This document shows positions 50,592 to 59,862 of a DNA stretch of 64,000 nucleotides, one piece after another. Source of the DNA: Chitinophaga rhizosphaerae. GTDB lineage: Bacteria; Bacteroidota; Bacteroidia; Chitinophagales; Chitinophagaceae. Position 1 is the stretch's first letter. Every line of letters starts with the position of its first letter. The stretch lies in NCBI RefSeq assembly GCF_003958645.1, contig NZ_RXLO01000014.1, forward strand, positions 32,933-96,932, in the 5' to 3' direction. The notes beneath the pieces are model-generated. The model worked only from the letters and a program-made list of their open reading frames with translations. It was not told the DNA's origin and did no database searches. A program made the translations under genes and the position numbers.

Positions 50592-51548
50592 ATGGAAGAA
50601 CGGATACATTACCTTTTTAAACGCTATCGCGACAACGCCTGCACCCGGCAGGAATATGAAGAGTTCTTCGCCCTGCTGCAACAGGCAGACCACGACCAGG
50701 CCGTTCGCCAGCTGATCCGGCAGGCCTGGAACAGCGACGAAGAACTGCCGCACGCGGAAACGTACGTCAACAGCCGCGGGCGCCTCGTGCACCCCGCCGG
50801 CCGGCAGTTGCGGCTCGTGAAAATGGCCGTGGCAGCGGCGCTTGTGGCAACTGTGACTACCGCAGCATGGCTGCTGTACCCCCGTTCCGGCAACACGGAC
50901 CCCGTGGCCATGACCGGGCAGCAGACCGCCCGCAAGGAAACCCGGCAGCTGACCCTGCCAGATGGCACGCAGGTTTGGCTCAATACCGCCAGCACCTTGC
51001 GATACGCGGAAGACTTCGGGCGAAAGGCCCGCACCGTCTATCTTTCAGGAGAAGCCTATTTCGATGTGGCGCAAGATGGTGAAATGCCCTTCATCATTCA
51101 CACCGGTAATATTTCCACCACCGTGCTCGGAACGGCCTTCAACATCCGCGCATATCCCGGCCAGGCAGACGTGATCGTGGCCGTGAGCAGCGGGAAGGTA
51201 AAAGTGCAGTACGGGAAAGAAAAATCGGCCACGCTTACCGGCGGGCAACTCATGAAAGTACGGCCGGAATACATCCGGGACGATGTGCCACGAAGCATCG
51301 CCACGAAAGACGCCGCACCCTGGAAAGACGGCAACATGTTATACGACGGAGAAAAACTGTCCGATATCATCAGCGACCTGGAACGCACCTACGACGTGCG
51401 CATCCGGCTGGCACGGCCAGCTTTGGGAGAAGAACCGGTATCCACCGAGTTCCGGAGGGATATTGGCGCGGAAGCGGCCTTGAAAATACTATGCAAATTG
51501 ACGGATAGCCGGCTCACGCTGGCAGATGGGACCTATTTGATTCATTAA
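50592..51548 (+). CDS. FecR family anti-sigma factor
   Basis: 318 residues. A cytoplasmic N-terminal part (about 1-75) is followed by one membrane helix (KMAVAAALVATVTTAAWLLY) and the FecR periplasmic domain: TRQLTLPDGTQVWLNTASTLRYAEDF, TVYLSGEAYFDVAQDGEMPFIIHTG, ISTTVLGTAFNIRAYPGQ. The C-terminal DUF4974 part (ISDLERTYDVRIRL) is also present. It senses the SusC STN domain and holds the sigma factor. It lies 51 bases after the sigma gene. Confidence 0.95.
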   Translation: MEERIHYLFKRYRDNACTRQEYEEFFALLQQADHDQAVRQLIRQAWNSDEELPHAETYVNSRGRLVHPAGRQLRLVKMAVAAALVATVTTAAWLLYPRSGNTDPVAMTGQQTARKETRQLTLPDGTQVWLNTASTLRYAEDFGRKARTVYLSGEAYFDVAQDGEMPFIIHTGNISTTVLGTAFNIRAYPGQADVIVAVSSGKVKVQYGKEKSATLTGGQLMKVRPEYIRDDVPRSIATKDAAPWKDGNMLYDGEKLSDIISDLERTYDVRIRLARPALGEEPVSTEFRRDIGAEAALKILCKLTDSRLTLADGTYLIH

Positions 51549-51611
51549 CCAAAATCTGAAACGATGACAAAAAGCTACAAGCGATTGTCAGGCTAGCGCC
51601 AGAAATGCGGA

Positions 51612-51643
51612 GAGCCGCTCCGATTGCGACCCGGCTGCGGCTC
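51612..51643 (+). promoter_or_regulatory. Hairpin in the fecR-susC spacer
   Basis: GAGCCGC (51612-51618) and GCGGCTC (51637-51643) form a 7-bp stem with an 18-base loop in the 146-base spacer before susC, and a short T-run follows. It may act as an attenuator or an mRNA-stabilising hairpin. A 10-codon frame at 51565-51597 precedes it. Confidence 0.3.
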
Positions 51644-51694
51644 CTCCTGCTTTTCAATAATCCCTATTCGGTAATTATTAAACAATTCAAAGCT

Positions 51695-54600
51695 ATGAAT
51701 TTGTATGTAGAAAACTGCATTTTCATCGACCCCTGCTTGGAAAAAAGGCAGCCCCCAAAACCCGGGCCGTCTCGTCTCAACTGGTTGATTATGAGAATAT
51801 CCATCCTGGCCATCTTATTGACTTTCAACGGAATCCTCGTTGCCGCCGACGGAGCTGGGCAGGATATCCGCAAAGTCATCGTTTCCGTAGACCTGAACAA
51901 CGTCACGCTCCGCCAGGCGCTGCGCGAGATCGGGTCTTTGGCCGACTGCTCGTTCACCTACAAAACCCGTGACCTCGAAGGCTACGGCAACGTCACCTAC
52001 CGCGCAGCCGATATTCCCGTCGGCAAACTGCTCGACGCCCTGCTGCTGCCCAAGGGATTGCGGTATGAACAGATGGACGACCACATCGTTATCAAGAAAA
52101 TCCCCCCGAACAACGTCTTCGAAGCCGCTCCGGCGGAAGCCCCCGAATTCGACGGCGGCATCCGCGGCATCGTGCGCACCTCCGACGGGCGGCCCCTGCC
52201 CTTTGCCACCGTGCAGATCGCCGGCACTTCGCAGGGCACCGTGGCCGACGAAGAAGGCAGGTACAGCATCGGCGGGCTCAAAGCCGGTACATACAAACTG
52301 AACGCCAGCGCCATCGGGCATAAAGCGCAAACCGTCACCGTAACCGTAACAGACGGGTTCACCGTGGCAGATTTTACAATGGACGCCAACGACAGCCAAC
52401 TGTCCGAAGTAGTGGTGACCGCCCTGGGCATCAAGCGCGACGAGCGGTCGCTCGGGTACGCGCGGCAGGGCGTGAAGGGTGAAAACCTCACCTTCACCAA
52501 AGAACAGAACGTGCTGGGATCGCTCGCCGGCAAAGTGGCGGGTGTGCAGGTGACGGGCGCTTCCGGCGCGAGCATGGGCGGAACGCAGAAAATTAAGATC
52601 CGCGGCGTCAATTCACTGTCGGGTGCCGACCAGCCGCTCATCGTCATCGACGGAACGCCCATTTCCAATGCCAACTACGCAGGGATGGACGGCGCCGATT
52701 ATGGAAACCTCGCGCAAGACATCAATCCTGAAGACGTGGAAAGCGTGGAAGTGCTGAAAGGCCCCGCGGCATCGGCGCTTTATGGCATCCGCGGGCAATA
52801 TGGCGTGATCATGATCACCACCCGCAAAGGCAGCAAAGGCCCCAAGAAAGTGAACGTGACGCTCAATTCCGCGTTCTCCCTCGAAAAGGCCGGCAACTTC
52901 ATGCCCATGCAAAACCTTTACGGCGGCGGCTCTTCGCAAACCTGGAGCACCAACGCGGCCGGCGAAAAAGTAGTAGGCATGAGCGTGGATGAAAGCTGGG
53001 GCCCGAAGGCCGACGGAACGCCCGCCCGCCAGGTGTTCAGCTATTACCCGCAGGACCCGACATACGGCCAAACCACGCCGTTCGTAGCCTATCCCGACAA
53101 TATCAAAGATTTCTACGAAACCGGCTATACCTTCAACAACGGCGTCAATGTGACCGGCGGCAACCAGAATACCGCTTTCCGCCTCAGCTACAACAACACC
53201 AGCATCGGCGGCATCGAGCCTAACACCTGGCTGAAACGGAACAACCTCGGCTTCAGCGGCTCGCTCGACCTGTTGCCCAACCTCACCGTGACCACCAATC
53301 TGAACTATGCCAACAACAAGGCACAACGCCCGAAACAGGGATCGGAAGACGGTGCAAGGTTTATGGTACAGTGGTTCCAGCGGAGCATGGATATGCGGCG
53401 GCTGAGAGATTACAAATATCCCGACGGCCGCATCCTGGGATGGAGCATCTCCACCCCCACAGCCGCCAACCCGTTGCCGCGGCTCACCAACTGGAACAAC
53501 CCTTACTTCCTCGCTTACGAAAGCCCCACCAACGATTACCGCGACCGCTTCTTCGGCGACGTAGGCCTCACTTACGAAGTGATCCCCGGACTGAAACTGA
53601 GCGGTTTTGCACGCGGGGATATGTTCACGCAGAATATACAGTCGCGCCACGGGTTCGGTGGCCTGGGCACGCCGGAGTACACCGTCGGCAAATACCAGAA
53701 CACCGAAATGAACTACGAGTTCCTCGCGCAATACACCAAAAACTGGGGCGAACTTTCCTTGAATACGAACATCGGCGCCAACAGCTACCAGCGGAAATAC
53801 AGCTACATGTCGGGCGCCACCGTAGGCGGGCTGACCAGCCCGGATTTCTTCAACCTGGAGGCTTCCAAAGACCGGCCCACCATCGAAAATTATTATAGCG
53901 AAAAGAAGATCCGGAGTATGTACGGCCTAGTATCGCTCGGGTATAAAAACCGGTATTTCCTGGAGGCGACCGTCCGCAACGACAATTCCTCCACCCTCAT
54001 CCAGGACCATAATTCCTATTGGTACCCCTCCGTTTCGGCGAGTTATGTGTTCAGCGACGATCTGAAGTGGAAACCTTTATCGTACGGGAAGCTCCGCGTC
54101 AGCTATGCGCAGGCCGGCAGCGATCTGAGCGTGTACCAAACCAGCCAGAACTTCGGTGTGGGCACGATTTATACCTTGCCGGACGGTACGGCGGTGAATA
54201 CGATGTACGTGCGCGACAATCTCGTGAACCCGAACATCAAGCCTTCCTTCGCGCATTCCTACGAAGCGGGCGTGGACCTTAAATTCCTCAATAACCGCAT
54301 CGGGCTCGACTTTACCTGGTACATGCAGAAGAACGTAGACCAGATCATTCCCCTCGCCCTTTCCAGTACCAGCGGTTATAGCGGCACCATCATCAACGCA
54401 GGGATGATCCGTAACAAAGGCATTGAACTGACGCTGAGCGCAACGCCGGTGACGACGGGGTTCTTCACCTGGCAGACCATCTTCAACCTGAACCGCAACC
54501 GCAGCATGGTGGTGGAACTGGGGCCGAACCAAAATGTGTACCCGCTCGATTTCACCCGTTATTCGCAGGTCGACAGTTACCTCAATTCTTACGTGGGTGA

Positions 54601-55285
54601 ACCTTTCGGTAGTCTTATCGGGAAAGCGTACCAGCGCGATCCCGCCACAGGCATGATTTTGCTGGGAGACAACAATATGCCGTTATATACTTCCGCCACG
54701 CACAACTTCGGTTCCGTGCTGCCGGATATGACGGGCGGCTGGCAAAACATGTTCAAGATCTGGAAGTTTGATGTGGGCGCGATGATCGACTGGCAAAAGG
54801 GCGGACAATTCTTCAGCCGAACCTGGATGCTGGCCCACAAAACCGGCATCGCACCGGCAACCGCGGAAATCAATGACAAGGGCAAAAACGTGCGCGACCC
54901 CGTGGCAGACGGCGGCGGCGTGAAAGTGACGGGCATTTCCAATACGACCAAACAATATGTGGAAGCGTATGTAGACGCCAAGGCTTACTGGCGGACCAAC
55001 GTGGCTACGCATGTGTACGAAGAATGGCTCGTAGATGCCACTTACGTGAAGCTGCGCGAGTTGCGGCTGGGATATACGTTCGACAAAAAATCCCTCGGCA
55101 GGCTGCCCCTCCAAAGCATCAACCTGGCCTTCATCGCCCGCAACCCGGCCATGATCTATCAGAAAGCACCGAAAGGGCTCGACCCTTCTGAACTGTCGTC
55201 CGGCGCCACGTCCATCAGCTGGCGCGAAAGCGGCCAGGCCAATACCGTTCGATCTTACGGAGTAAACCTTATTGTGAACTTTTAA
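51695..55285 (+). CDS. susC: SusC/RagA-type TonB-linked outer membrane protein with STN domain
   Basis: 1196 residues. A long N-terminal leader with a signal-like helix (ISILAILLTFNGILVAA), an STN domain at about 60-135 that should contact FecR, a carboxypeptidase-like domain at about 155-235, then the SusC plug (GVQVTGASGASMGGTQKIKIRGVNSLSG; PLIVIDGTPISNANY; YGIRGQYGVIMITTRKG) and a large barrel. It imports a nutrient with the adjacent SusD. The ligand cannot be deduced: no glycosidase, peptidase or sulfatase follows. ATG 51695 is used; the frame is open to 51605. Confidence 0.95.
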   Translation: MNLYVENCIFIDPCLEKRQPPKPGPSRLNWLIMRISILAILLTFNGILVAADGAGQDIRKVIVSVDLNNVTLRQALREIGSLADCSFTYKTRDLEGYGNVTYRAADIPVGKLLDALLLPKGLRYEQMDDHIVIKKIPPNNVFEAAPAEAPEFDGGIRGIVRTSDGRPLPFATVQIAGTSQGTVADEEGRYSIGGLKAGTYKLNASAIGHKAQTVTVTVTDGFTVADFTMDANDSQLSEVVVTALGIKRDERSLGYARQGVKGENLTFTKEQNVLGSLAGKVAGVQVTGASGASMGGTQKIKIRGVNSLSGADQPLIVIDGTPISNANYAGMDGADYGNLAQDINPEDVESVEVLKGPAASALYGIRGQYGVIMITTRKGSKGPKKVNVTLNSAFSLEKAGNFMPMQNLYGGGSSQTWSTNAAGEKVVGMSVDESWGPKADGTPARQVFSYYPQDPTYGQTTPFVAYPDNIKDFYETGYTFNNGVNVTGGNQNTAFRLSYNNTSIGGIEPNTWLKRNNLGFSGSLDLLPNLTVTTNLNYANNKAQRPKQGSEDGARFMVQWFQRSMDMRRLRDYKYPDGRILGWSISTPTAANPLPRLTNWNNPYFLAYESPTNDYRDRFFGDVGLTYEVIPGLKLSGFARGDMFTQNIQSRHGFGGLGTPEYTVGKYQNTEMNYEFLAQYTKNWGELSLNTNIGANSYQRKYSYMSGATVGGLTSPDFFNLEASKDRPTIENYYSEKKIRSMYGLVSLGYKNRYFLEATVRNDNSSTLIQDHNSYWYPSVSASYVFSDDLKWKPLSYGKLRVSYAQAGSDLSVYQTSQNFGVGTIYTLPDGTAVNTMYVRDNLVNPNIKPSFAHSYEAGVDLKFLNNRIGLDFTWYMQKNVDQIIPLALSSTSGYSGTIINAGMIRNKGIELTLSATPVTTGFFTWQTIFNLNRNRSMVVELGPNQNVYPLDFTRYSQVDSYLNSYVGEPFGSLIGKAYQRDPATGMILLGDNNMPLYTSATHNFGSVLPDMTGGWQNMFKIWKFDVGAMIDWQKGGQFFSRTWMLAHKTGIAPATAEINDKGKNVRDPVADGGGVKVTGISNTTKQYVEAYVDAKAYWRTNVATHVYEEWLVDATYVKLRELRLGYTFDKKSLGRLPLQSINLAFIARNPAMIYQKAPKGLDPSELSSGATSISWRESGQANTVRSYGVNLIVNF

Positions 55286-55297
55286 TTGCCGACCGTC

Positions 55298-56692
55298 ATG
55301 CGAAACATTCAAATACTGCTGTTATCCGCGCTGCTGCTGGCCGGCTGCAATAAATTCGGGGATCTCAACGTAAATCCCAACCTGCCATCCAAGGCATCCA
55401 ACACTCAGCTCATCGCCAATGCGGAACTGATGCTCCCCGTGCTGCAGGAAGTGCCGCAGGGTGAATTCTATGCGCAATATCTCATGGAAACGCTCTACCC
55501 GAACCTTTCCCTCTACACCGAGCCATCCGCCAGCTTTTATACGCTGTACCACGATCCGCTCATGAACCTGGAAACGGTGATCACCAAACCGGAACAGCAT
55601 CCGCTGGACGGGCCCGTACCCAACCAGGTGGCCGTGGCGAAGGTTTTGAAAGCCTATTTTTTCTGGCATATTACCGACCGCTGGGGCGATGTACCCTATT
55701 CCCAGGCGCTCAAGGGCGAAGAAACCTTCACGCCCGTGTACGACACCCAGGAATCCATCTACAACAACCTCCTGGCGCTGCTCACGCAGGCTTCGGGAGA
55801 ATTCGTGGCGGGGAAGATCACCAATGACATCATTTATGCCGGCGATCCCGATAAATGGAAAAGGCTCTGCAACACCATCCGCCTGCTCATGGCGCTGCGC
55901 ATGTCGGAAGTGAACGGCAACAAGGCACGGGAGGAATTCACCAAAGCCGTGGCCGCAGGGATCATGATTTCCAACGGCGACAACCTCGTTTTCCATAACC
56001 TGCCAGACGCCAACAACGAAAGCTACTGGTACAACCAATGGACCGTCCAGCGCCGCGAGTGGTGGGCCGGTTCCGAGCTGCTGGTAAATACGCTCAAAGC
56101 TCCATCCGATCCCCGGCTGGCCGTATTTACCGAGCCCCGTGAACAGGACGGCACCTTCGTGGGCCTGCCCTACGGCAGTCTTGACGGCGCCACGCTTTCC
56201 AGATATTCGCTGCTCGGGGAGGCCGTGCGCACGCAGGATGCCCCCGTTTACCTCGTAACCTATGCCCAGGCCCTGTTCGCCCTCGCCGAGGGCGCCAAGC
56301 GCGGCTGGATCCCCGGGGGCGATGCCAAAGCGAAGGAACATTACGACGAAGCCATCAAACAATCGCTGTTACAATGGACCGGCAGTTCGGACGGCCATGC
56401 AGCGCTCATCGCGCATCCTTCCGTGGCCTACGACCCGGCGAACGGTCTCCGGTCCATTGCCACCCAGCGCTGGGTACACCTCTTCATGCACGGCTTCGAA
56501 GCATGGGCCGAATGGCGGCGAACCGGGTTCCCCACGCTCGTTAAAGTAGACGGGAAAGACGTGCCGTCGCGCCAGGCATACCCTTCAGACGAAACTTTCA
56601 ATAACGGCGATAACTACCGCGCCGCCGTCACCCGGCAATTTGCCGCCGCAGGCGACAGCCAGTACGGAAAAGTGTGGTGGGACAAGAACTGA
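55298..56692 (+). CDS. susD: SusD/RagB-type nutrient-binding lipoprotein
   Basis: 464 residues. The lipoprotein signal ends LLAGC (Cys17). The blocks NKFGDLNVNPNLPSKAS, YWYNQWTVQRREWWAGSE, FTEPREQDG and the C-terminal WVHLFMHGFEAWAEWRRTGFP are typical of the SusD_2-like branch. It forms the lid over the SusC pore. It starts 12 bases after susC; ATG is used, not the TTG that abuts the susC stop. It is the last gene of the operon, with a terminator after it. Confidence 0.93.
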   Translation: MRNIQILLLSALLLAGCNKFGDLNVNPNLPSKASNTQLIANAELMLPVLQEVPQGEFYAQYLMETLYPNLSLYTEPSASFYTLYHDPLMNLETVITKPEQHPLDGPVPNQVAVAKVLKAYFFWHITDRWGDVPYSQALKGEETFTPVYDTQESIYNNLLALLTQASGEFVAGKITNDIIYAGDPDKWKRLCNTIRLLMALRMSEVNGNKAREEFTKAVAAGIMISNGDNLVFHNLPDANNESYWYNQWTVQRREWWAGSELLVNTLKAPSDPRLAVFTEPREQDGTFVGLPYGSLDGATLSRYSLLGEAVRTQDAPVYLVTYAQALFALAEGAKRGWIPGGDAKAKEHYDEAIKQSLLQWTGSSDGHAALIAHPSVAYDPANGLRSIATQRWVHLFMHGFEAWAEWRRTGFPTLVKVDGKDVPSRQAYPSDETFNNGDNYRAAVTRQFAAAGDSQYGKVWWDKN

Positions 56693-56726
56693 GGCTTACA
56701 ACAAAAAAAAACGGAAACGCCATACG

Positions 56727-56765
56727 GGAACACGCGCTGCCAGCTTTGGCGGCGCGTTCCTTTTT
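56727..56765 (+). terminator. Terminator of the SusCD operon
   Basis: A stem with small bulges (GGAAC..GCGC..GCCA paired with TGGC..GCGC..GTTCC), a 3-base loop and five T. Confidence 0.75.
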
Positions 56766-56780
56766 GTGCCTTCAATCCCT

Positions 56781-56788
56781 TAACTTTG
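56781..56788 (+). promoter_or_regulatory. -7 box of sdaA
   Basis: TAACTTTG matches TAnnTTTG exactly. It overlaps the TTG that opens the reading frame, which argues that translation begins further downstream. Confidence 0.5.
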
Positions 56789-56806
56789 AAGGCTAAACCT
56801 GATATT

Positions 56807-58237
56807 GTGCCACACGAGTGCATCTCCGTATTTGACATATTCAAGATCGGCGTAGGCCCATCCAGCTCCCATACGCTGGGCCCCTGGCGCGCCGCCATGC
56901 GTTTCCTCGACGAAATGAAGACACAGGGCAAACTGGATGACATCAGCAAATTGTCGGTGCTCCTGTACGGCTCCCTCGCCAAAACAGGCCATGGCCACGG
57001 TACGGACATCGCCGTGCTGCTGGGGCTTTCCGGAGACGATCCCGTTACTTTCGACGTGAACCAGATCGACTCCAAGATCGACGGCATCCGCCGCAACCGG
57101 CAGCTGCACCTTCATGGAGACCGCTTCATCGACTTCGATCCCGTAACGGGCATCGCATTTCTTTACGAAGAGTCCCTCCCCTTCCATCCCAACGCTTTAA
57201 CCTTTCTCGTAACCCTGCAAAACGGCGAACAGCTGGCGGCCACGTATTACTCGATCGGCGGCGGTTTTGTGGTGAAGGAAGGGGAAATCGGCGGCGGAAG
57301 CGGCAGCAGCGTTGATCTGCCTTTCCCCATCGATACCGCGCGGCAATTACTGCAATGGTGCATCAAAACCGGTTTTTCCATTTCAGAAGTAGTGATGGAA
57401 AACGAGCACGCCTGGCGTAGCGAGGCGGAAACGAAAGCCGGCGTGATGAAAATCTGGGAAGTGATGCGCGACTGCATCTACCGCGGCTGCCATACTACCG
57501 GCGAACTGCCCGGCGGCCTGAAAGTGGGGCGCAGGGCGGCCGCGCTGAATACGCGGCTGCTCGGGGGCCGAACGTACAATGACTATACTACCTGGGTGGA
57601 AGCGATCCGCGCGGGCGGACAACCTTTTTCCTATACGCTCGACTGGGTGAGTTGTTTTGCCCTGGCGGTGAACGAGGAAAACGCGTCTTTCGGCCGGGTG
57701 GTGACCGCACCTACCAATGGCGCTGCGGGCGTGATACCCGCGGTACTGCAATATTACATCACTTTCTGCGACGGCCTCCACGAGGAGCGCATCCTGCAAT
57801 TCCTGCTGTGCGCGTCGGAGATCGGGAGCATCTTCAAGAAACGGGCGACCATTTCTGCCGCCATGGGCGGATGCCAGGCGGAAATCGGGGTATCGTCGGC
57901 CATGGCGGCCGCCGCGCTCACGGAATGCCTTGGCGGATCGCAGCGGCAGGTGCTGATGGCCGCAGAAATCGCCATGGAGCACCATCTCGGTCTTACCTGC
58001 GACCCCATCGGCGGGCTTGTGCAGGTGCCCTGCATCGAGCGGAATACCATGGGGGCCATCAAGGCCATTACCGCCAGCCAGCTCGCCCTGCAAAGCAACC
58101 CCGAACTGGCGAAAGTGTCGCTGGACGCGGTGGTGAAAACCATGTGGGATACGGCACTGGACATGAATTCCAAGTACAAGGAAACCTCCGACGGCGGGCT
58201 GGCGGTCAATATTCCCATCAGTTTGCCGGAATGTTAA
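56807..58237 (+). CDS. sdaA: L-serine ammonia-lyase (Fe-S type)
   Basis: 476 residues. The beta domain opens with ISVFDIFKIGVGPSSSHTLGPW, and the alpha domain carries VTAPTNGAAGVIPAVL and the cluster cysteines in AMGGCQAEIGVSSAM and LTCDPIGGLVQVPCIERN. It deaminates serine to pyruvate in the cytoplasm with a 4Fe-4S cluster. The start is unsure: I use GTG 56807, because the TTG at 56786 lies inside the promoter box. It is followed by a separate small membrane protein gene. Confidence 0.9.
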   Translation: MPHECISVFDIFKIGVGPSSSHTLGPWRAAMRFLDEMKTQGKLDDISKLSVLLYGSLAKTGHGHGTDIAVLLGLSGDDPVTFDVNQIDSKIDGIRRNRQLHLHGDRFIDFDPVTGIAFLYEESLPFHPNALTFLVTLQNGEQLAATYYSIGGGFVVKEGEIGGGSGSSVDLPFPIDTARQLLQWCIKTGFSISEVVMENEHAWRSEAETKAGVMKIWEVMRDCIYRGCHTTGELPGGLKVGRRAAALNTRLLGGRTYNDYTTWVEAIRAGGQPFSYTLDWVSCFALAVNEENASFGRVVTAPTNGAAGVIPAVLQYYITFCDGLHEERILQFLLCASEIGSIFKKRATISAAMGGCQAEIGVSSAMAAAALTECLGGSQRQVLMAAEIAMEHHLGLTCDPIGGLVQVPCIERNTMGAIKAITASQLALQSNPELAKVSLDAVVKTMWDTALDMNSKYKETSDGGLAVNIPISLPEC

Positions 58238-58270
58238 CGGAAGAATCCTTTACAAATAACAAATTCCTAT

Positions 58271-58278
58271 TATATTTG
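58271..58278 (+). promoter_or_regulatory. -7 box of the DUF7935-like gene
   Basis: TATATTTG matches TAnnTTTG and lies 23 bases before the ATG. TTTA 18 bases upstream may be a weak -33 box. Confidence 0.5.
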
Positions 58279-58300
58279 TAATTCTAAACGTCACCCGATT

Positions 58301-58846
58301 ATGCCGACAAGTAAGGAATTGTTATTTATTTTGATCATCGCCGGTGCGGTGGTGCTCCTGGTATGGACCATTAAGGACCTGGTGAAGAAGGGAGAAAAGC
58401 AGGATAAGGAAGGGAAGGAAGACAGGAAGGCGGAGCCGAAGAGCGAGACCCCGTCAGGCATCGTGCTGCCGTTGCAGTTGCAGGCGTACGAGCGCATGAT
58501 CCTGTTCGTGGAGCGCATTGCGCCGCAGAACCTCATCGGCCGTGTGAACCAGCCGGGTTTCACGGTGCTCGACATGCAGATCGGCCTGGTTTCGAACATC
58601 AAGTCGGAATTCGACCATAACGTATCGCAGCAGATTTACGTGGCGCCGCTGGCCTGGGAGGCGGTTAAAACCGTGAAGGAACAAACCATCTCCATTATCA
58701 ACCAGCTGGCCCTGAAACTGCCGCCAGACGCGCCTTCCATCGAGCTGAACAAACAGATCCTGGAGCTGTTCATGCAACAGCCGGAATCGCCTTCGGACAT
58801 CGCCGCGGAGATCATCAATTCGGAAGCGCGGAAACTGATGAAATAG
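58301..58846 (+). CDS. Single-pass membrane protein, DUF7935-like
   Basis: 181 residues. An N-terminal membrane helix (LLFILIIAGAVVLLVWTI) is followed by a Lys/Glu-rich linker and a helical domain: LPLQLQAYERMILFVERIAPQNLI, SNIKSEFDHNVSQQIYV, EAVKTVKEQTISIINQLAL. I associate this block with a conserved Bacteroidota family of unknown function (DUF7935; the label is from memory). It is probably cytoplasmic, tethered to the inner membrane. A bidirectional terminator follows. Confidence 0.75.
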   Translation: MPTSKELLFILIIAGAVVLLVWTIKDLVKKGEKQDKEGKEDRKAEPKSETPSGIVLPLQLQAYERMILFVERIAPQNLIGRVNQPGFTVLDMQIGLVSNIKSEFDHNVSQQIYVAPLAWEAVKTVKEQTISIINQLALKLPPDAPSIELNKQILELFMQQPESPSDIAAEIINSEARKLMK

Positions 58847-58864
58847 TTCCGGAAGATATGCTAT

Positions 58865-58905
58865 CAATAAAAAACGGCCCTGCGATGCGGGGCCGTTTTT
58901 TATTG
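58865..58905. terminator. Bidirectional terminator between convergent genes
   Basis: A perfect 16-bp stem (CAATAAAAAACGGCCC and its complement) with a 9-base loop and T-runs on both strands. It abuts the stop codon of the M23 peptidase gene. Confidence 0.92.
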
Positions 58906-59808
58906 TCAGGTATGTTTTTTCCGGATCATTTCGTTGAGCAGGTAACCGTGCCCGTTAAAGTGGATGTACAGCGGTTCGGACGCGTACCAGGGTTTTCCTT
59001 CCTCTTTCCGGTGCACCTGGATGTGGAGGTGTGGTTCCGTACTGAATCCGGAATTGCCTACGCAGCCCAGCGGTTCGCCAGTTTTCACTTCGTCTCCTTC
59101 CTTCACCCATACGCTCCCCTGGCGGAGGTGCCCCATGAAAACGTAGTACCCGCCTGCGTCTATGAGCACCATGTTCATATTTTTGGGGCCGCGCTTCATG
59201 TTGGGCGGGATGTTGTCGGGATCGTCGCCATTGGCGCGGATGACGCGGCCGGAGCAGGGTGCGTAGACCGTATCGCCGAAAATGGCGTAATCTTCCAGGT
59301 TTTTGGAAAACACTTTGCTGGCGCGGTTGCCCCAGCTGTTGAGCCGCACGATGTCCATCGCGTAAATAGCCCCGCGCAGGCTGGTATGGAACACGTTCGA
59401 CGGTAATCCCTTCCCGCCCTGCAGCACGAAATAGCGGTCTTTCTTCAGGGGAAAATCGAGTTCCACGGTGCGCGTCGTGCCGGTGGTACCGGTAAAATAC
59501 AGGATCACGGCGAGGGTCAGCACCACGAACATCATTAACCGGAAAAACGGTGAACGGGCGGGCTTGACGGGGTTACGGCGGAAGAGGAACCATCCGGAGA
59601 CACACACGTATAATCCCCCGAAAATATATTTAAGATAAATGCTCCCGTACACCCAGGTTCCGTAGAGGTACACGAAGGCCGCCAGCGAAAGGGAAAACAG
59701 GATGGTATAGAGCGCGTCGGGGAAAGGCCTCCGCGCGCCGCGGCGCATCATCAGCATGCTCAGCAACGCCAGTCCAACGGTCATAAACAACAACAAATAT
59801 GGAATCAT
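58906..59808 (-). CDS. M23 peptidase (LytM-type) with N-terminal membrane region
   Basis: 300 residues. About four hydrophobic helices (1-125) precede a LytM-fold domain (about 150-300). The zinc/catalytic pair HLHIQ is visible near 271-275, with VFMGHLRQGSVWVKEGDEVKTGEPLGCVGNSGFSTE before it and YAMDIV as the probable Asp ligand. It may hydrolyse peptidoglycan cross-bridges or act as a regulator. It is a single gene, divergent from the mutase gene. Confidence 0.87.
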   Translation of the reverse strand: MIPYLLLFMTVGLALLSMLMMRRGARRPFPDALYTILFSLSLAAFVYLYGTWVYGSIYLKYIFGGLYVCVSGWFLFRRNPVKPARSPFFRLMMFVVLTLAVILYFTGTTGTTRTVELDFPLKKDRYFVLQGGKGLPSNVFHTSLRGAIYAMDIVRLNSWGNRASKVFSKNLEDYAIFGDTVYAPCSGRVIRANGDDPDNIPPNMKRGPKNMNMVLIDAGGYYVFMGHLRQGSVWVKEGDEVKTGEPLGCVGNSGFSTEPHLHIQVHRKEEGKPWYASEPLYIHFNGHGYLLNEMIRKKHT

Positions 59809-59862
59809 GGCCAGTCAACAAAATTTCCCGCAATTTATCGTTTTTAACCTAACATTGTGAAT

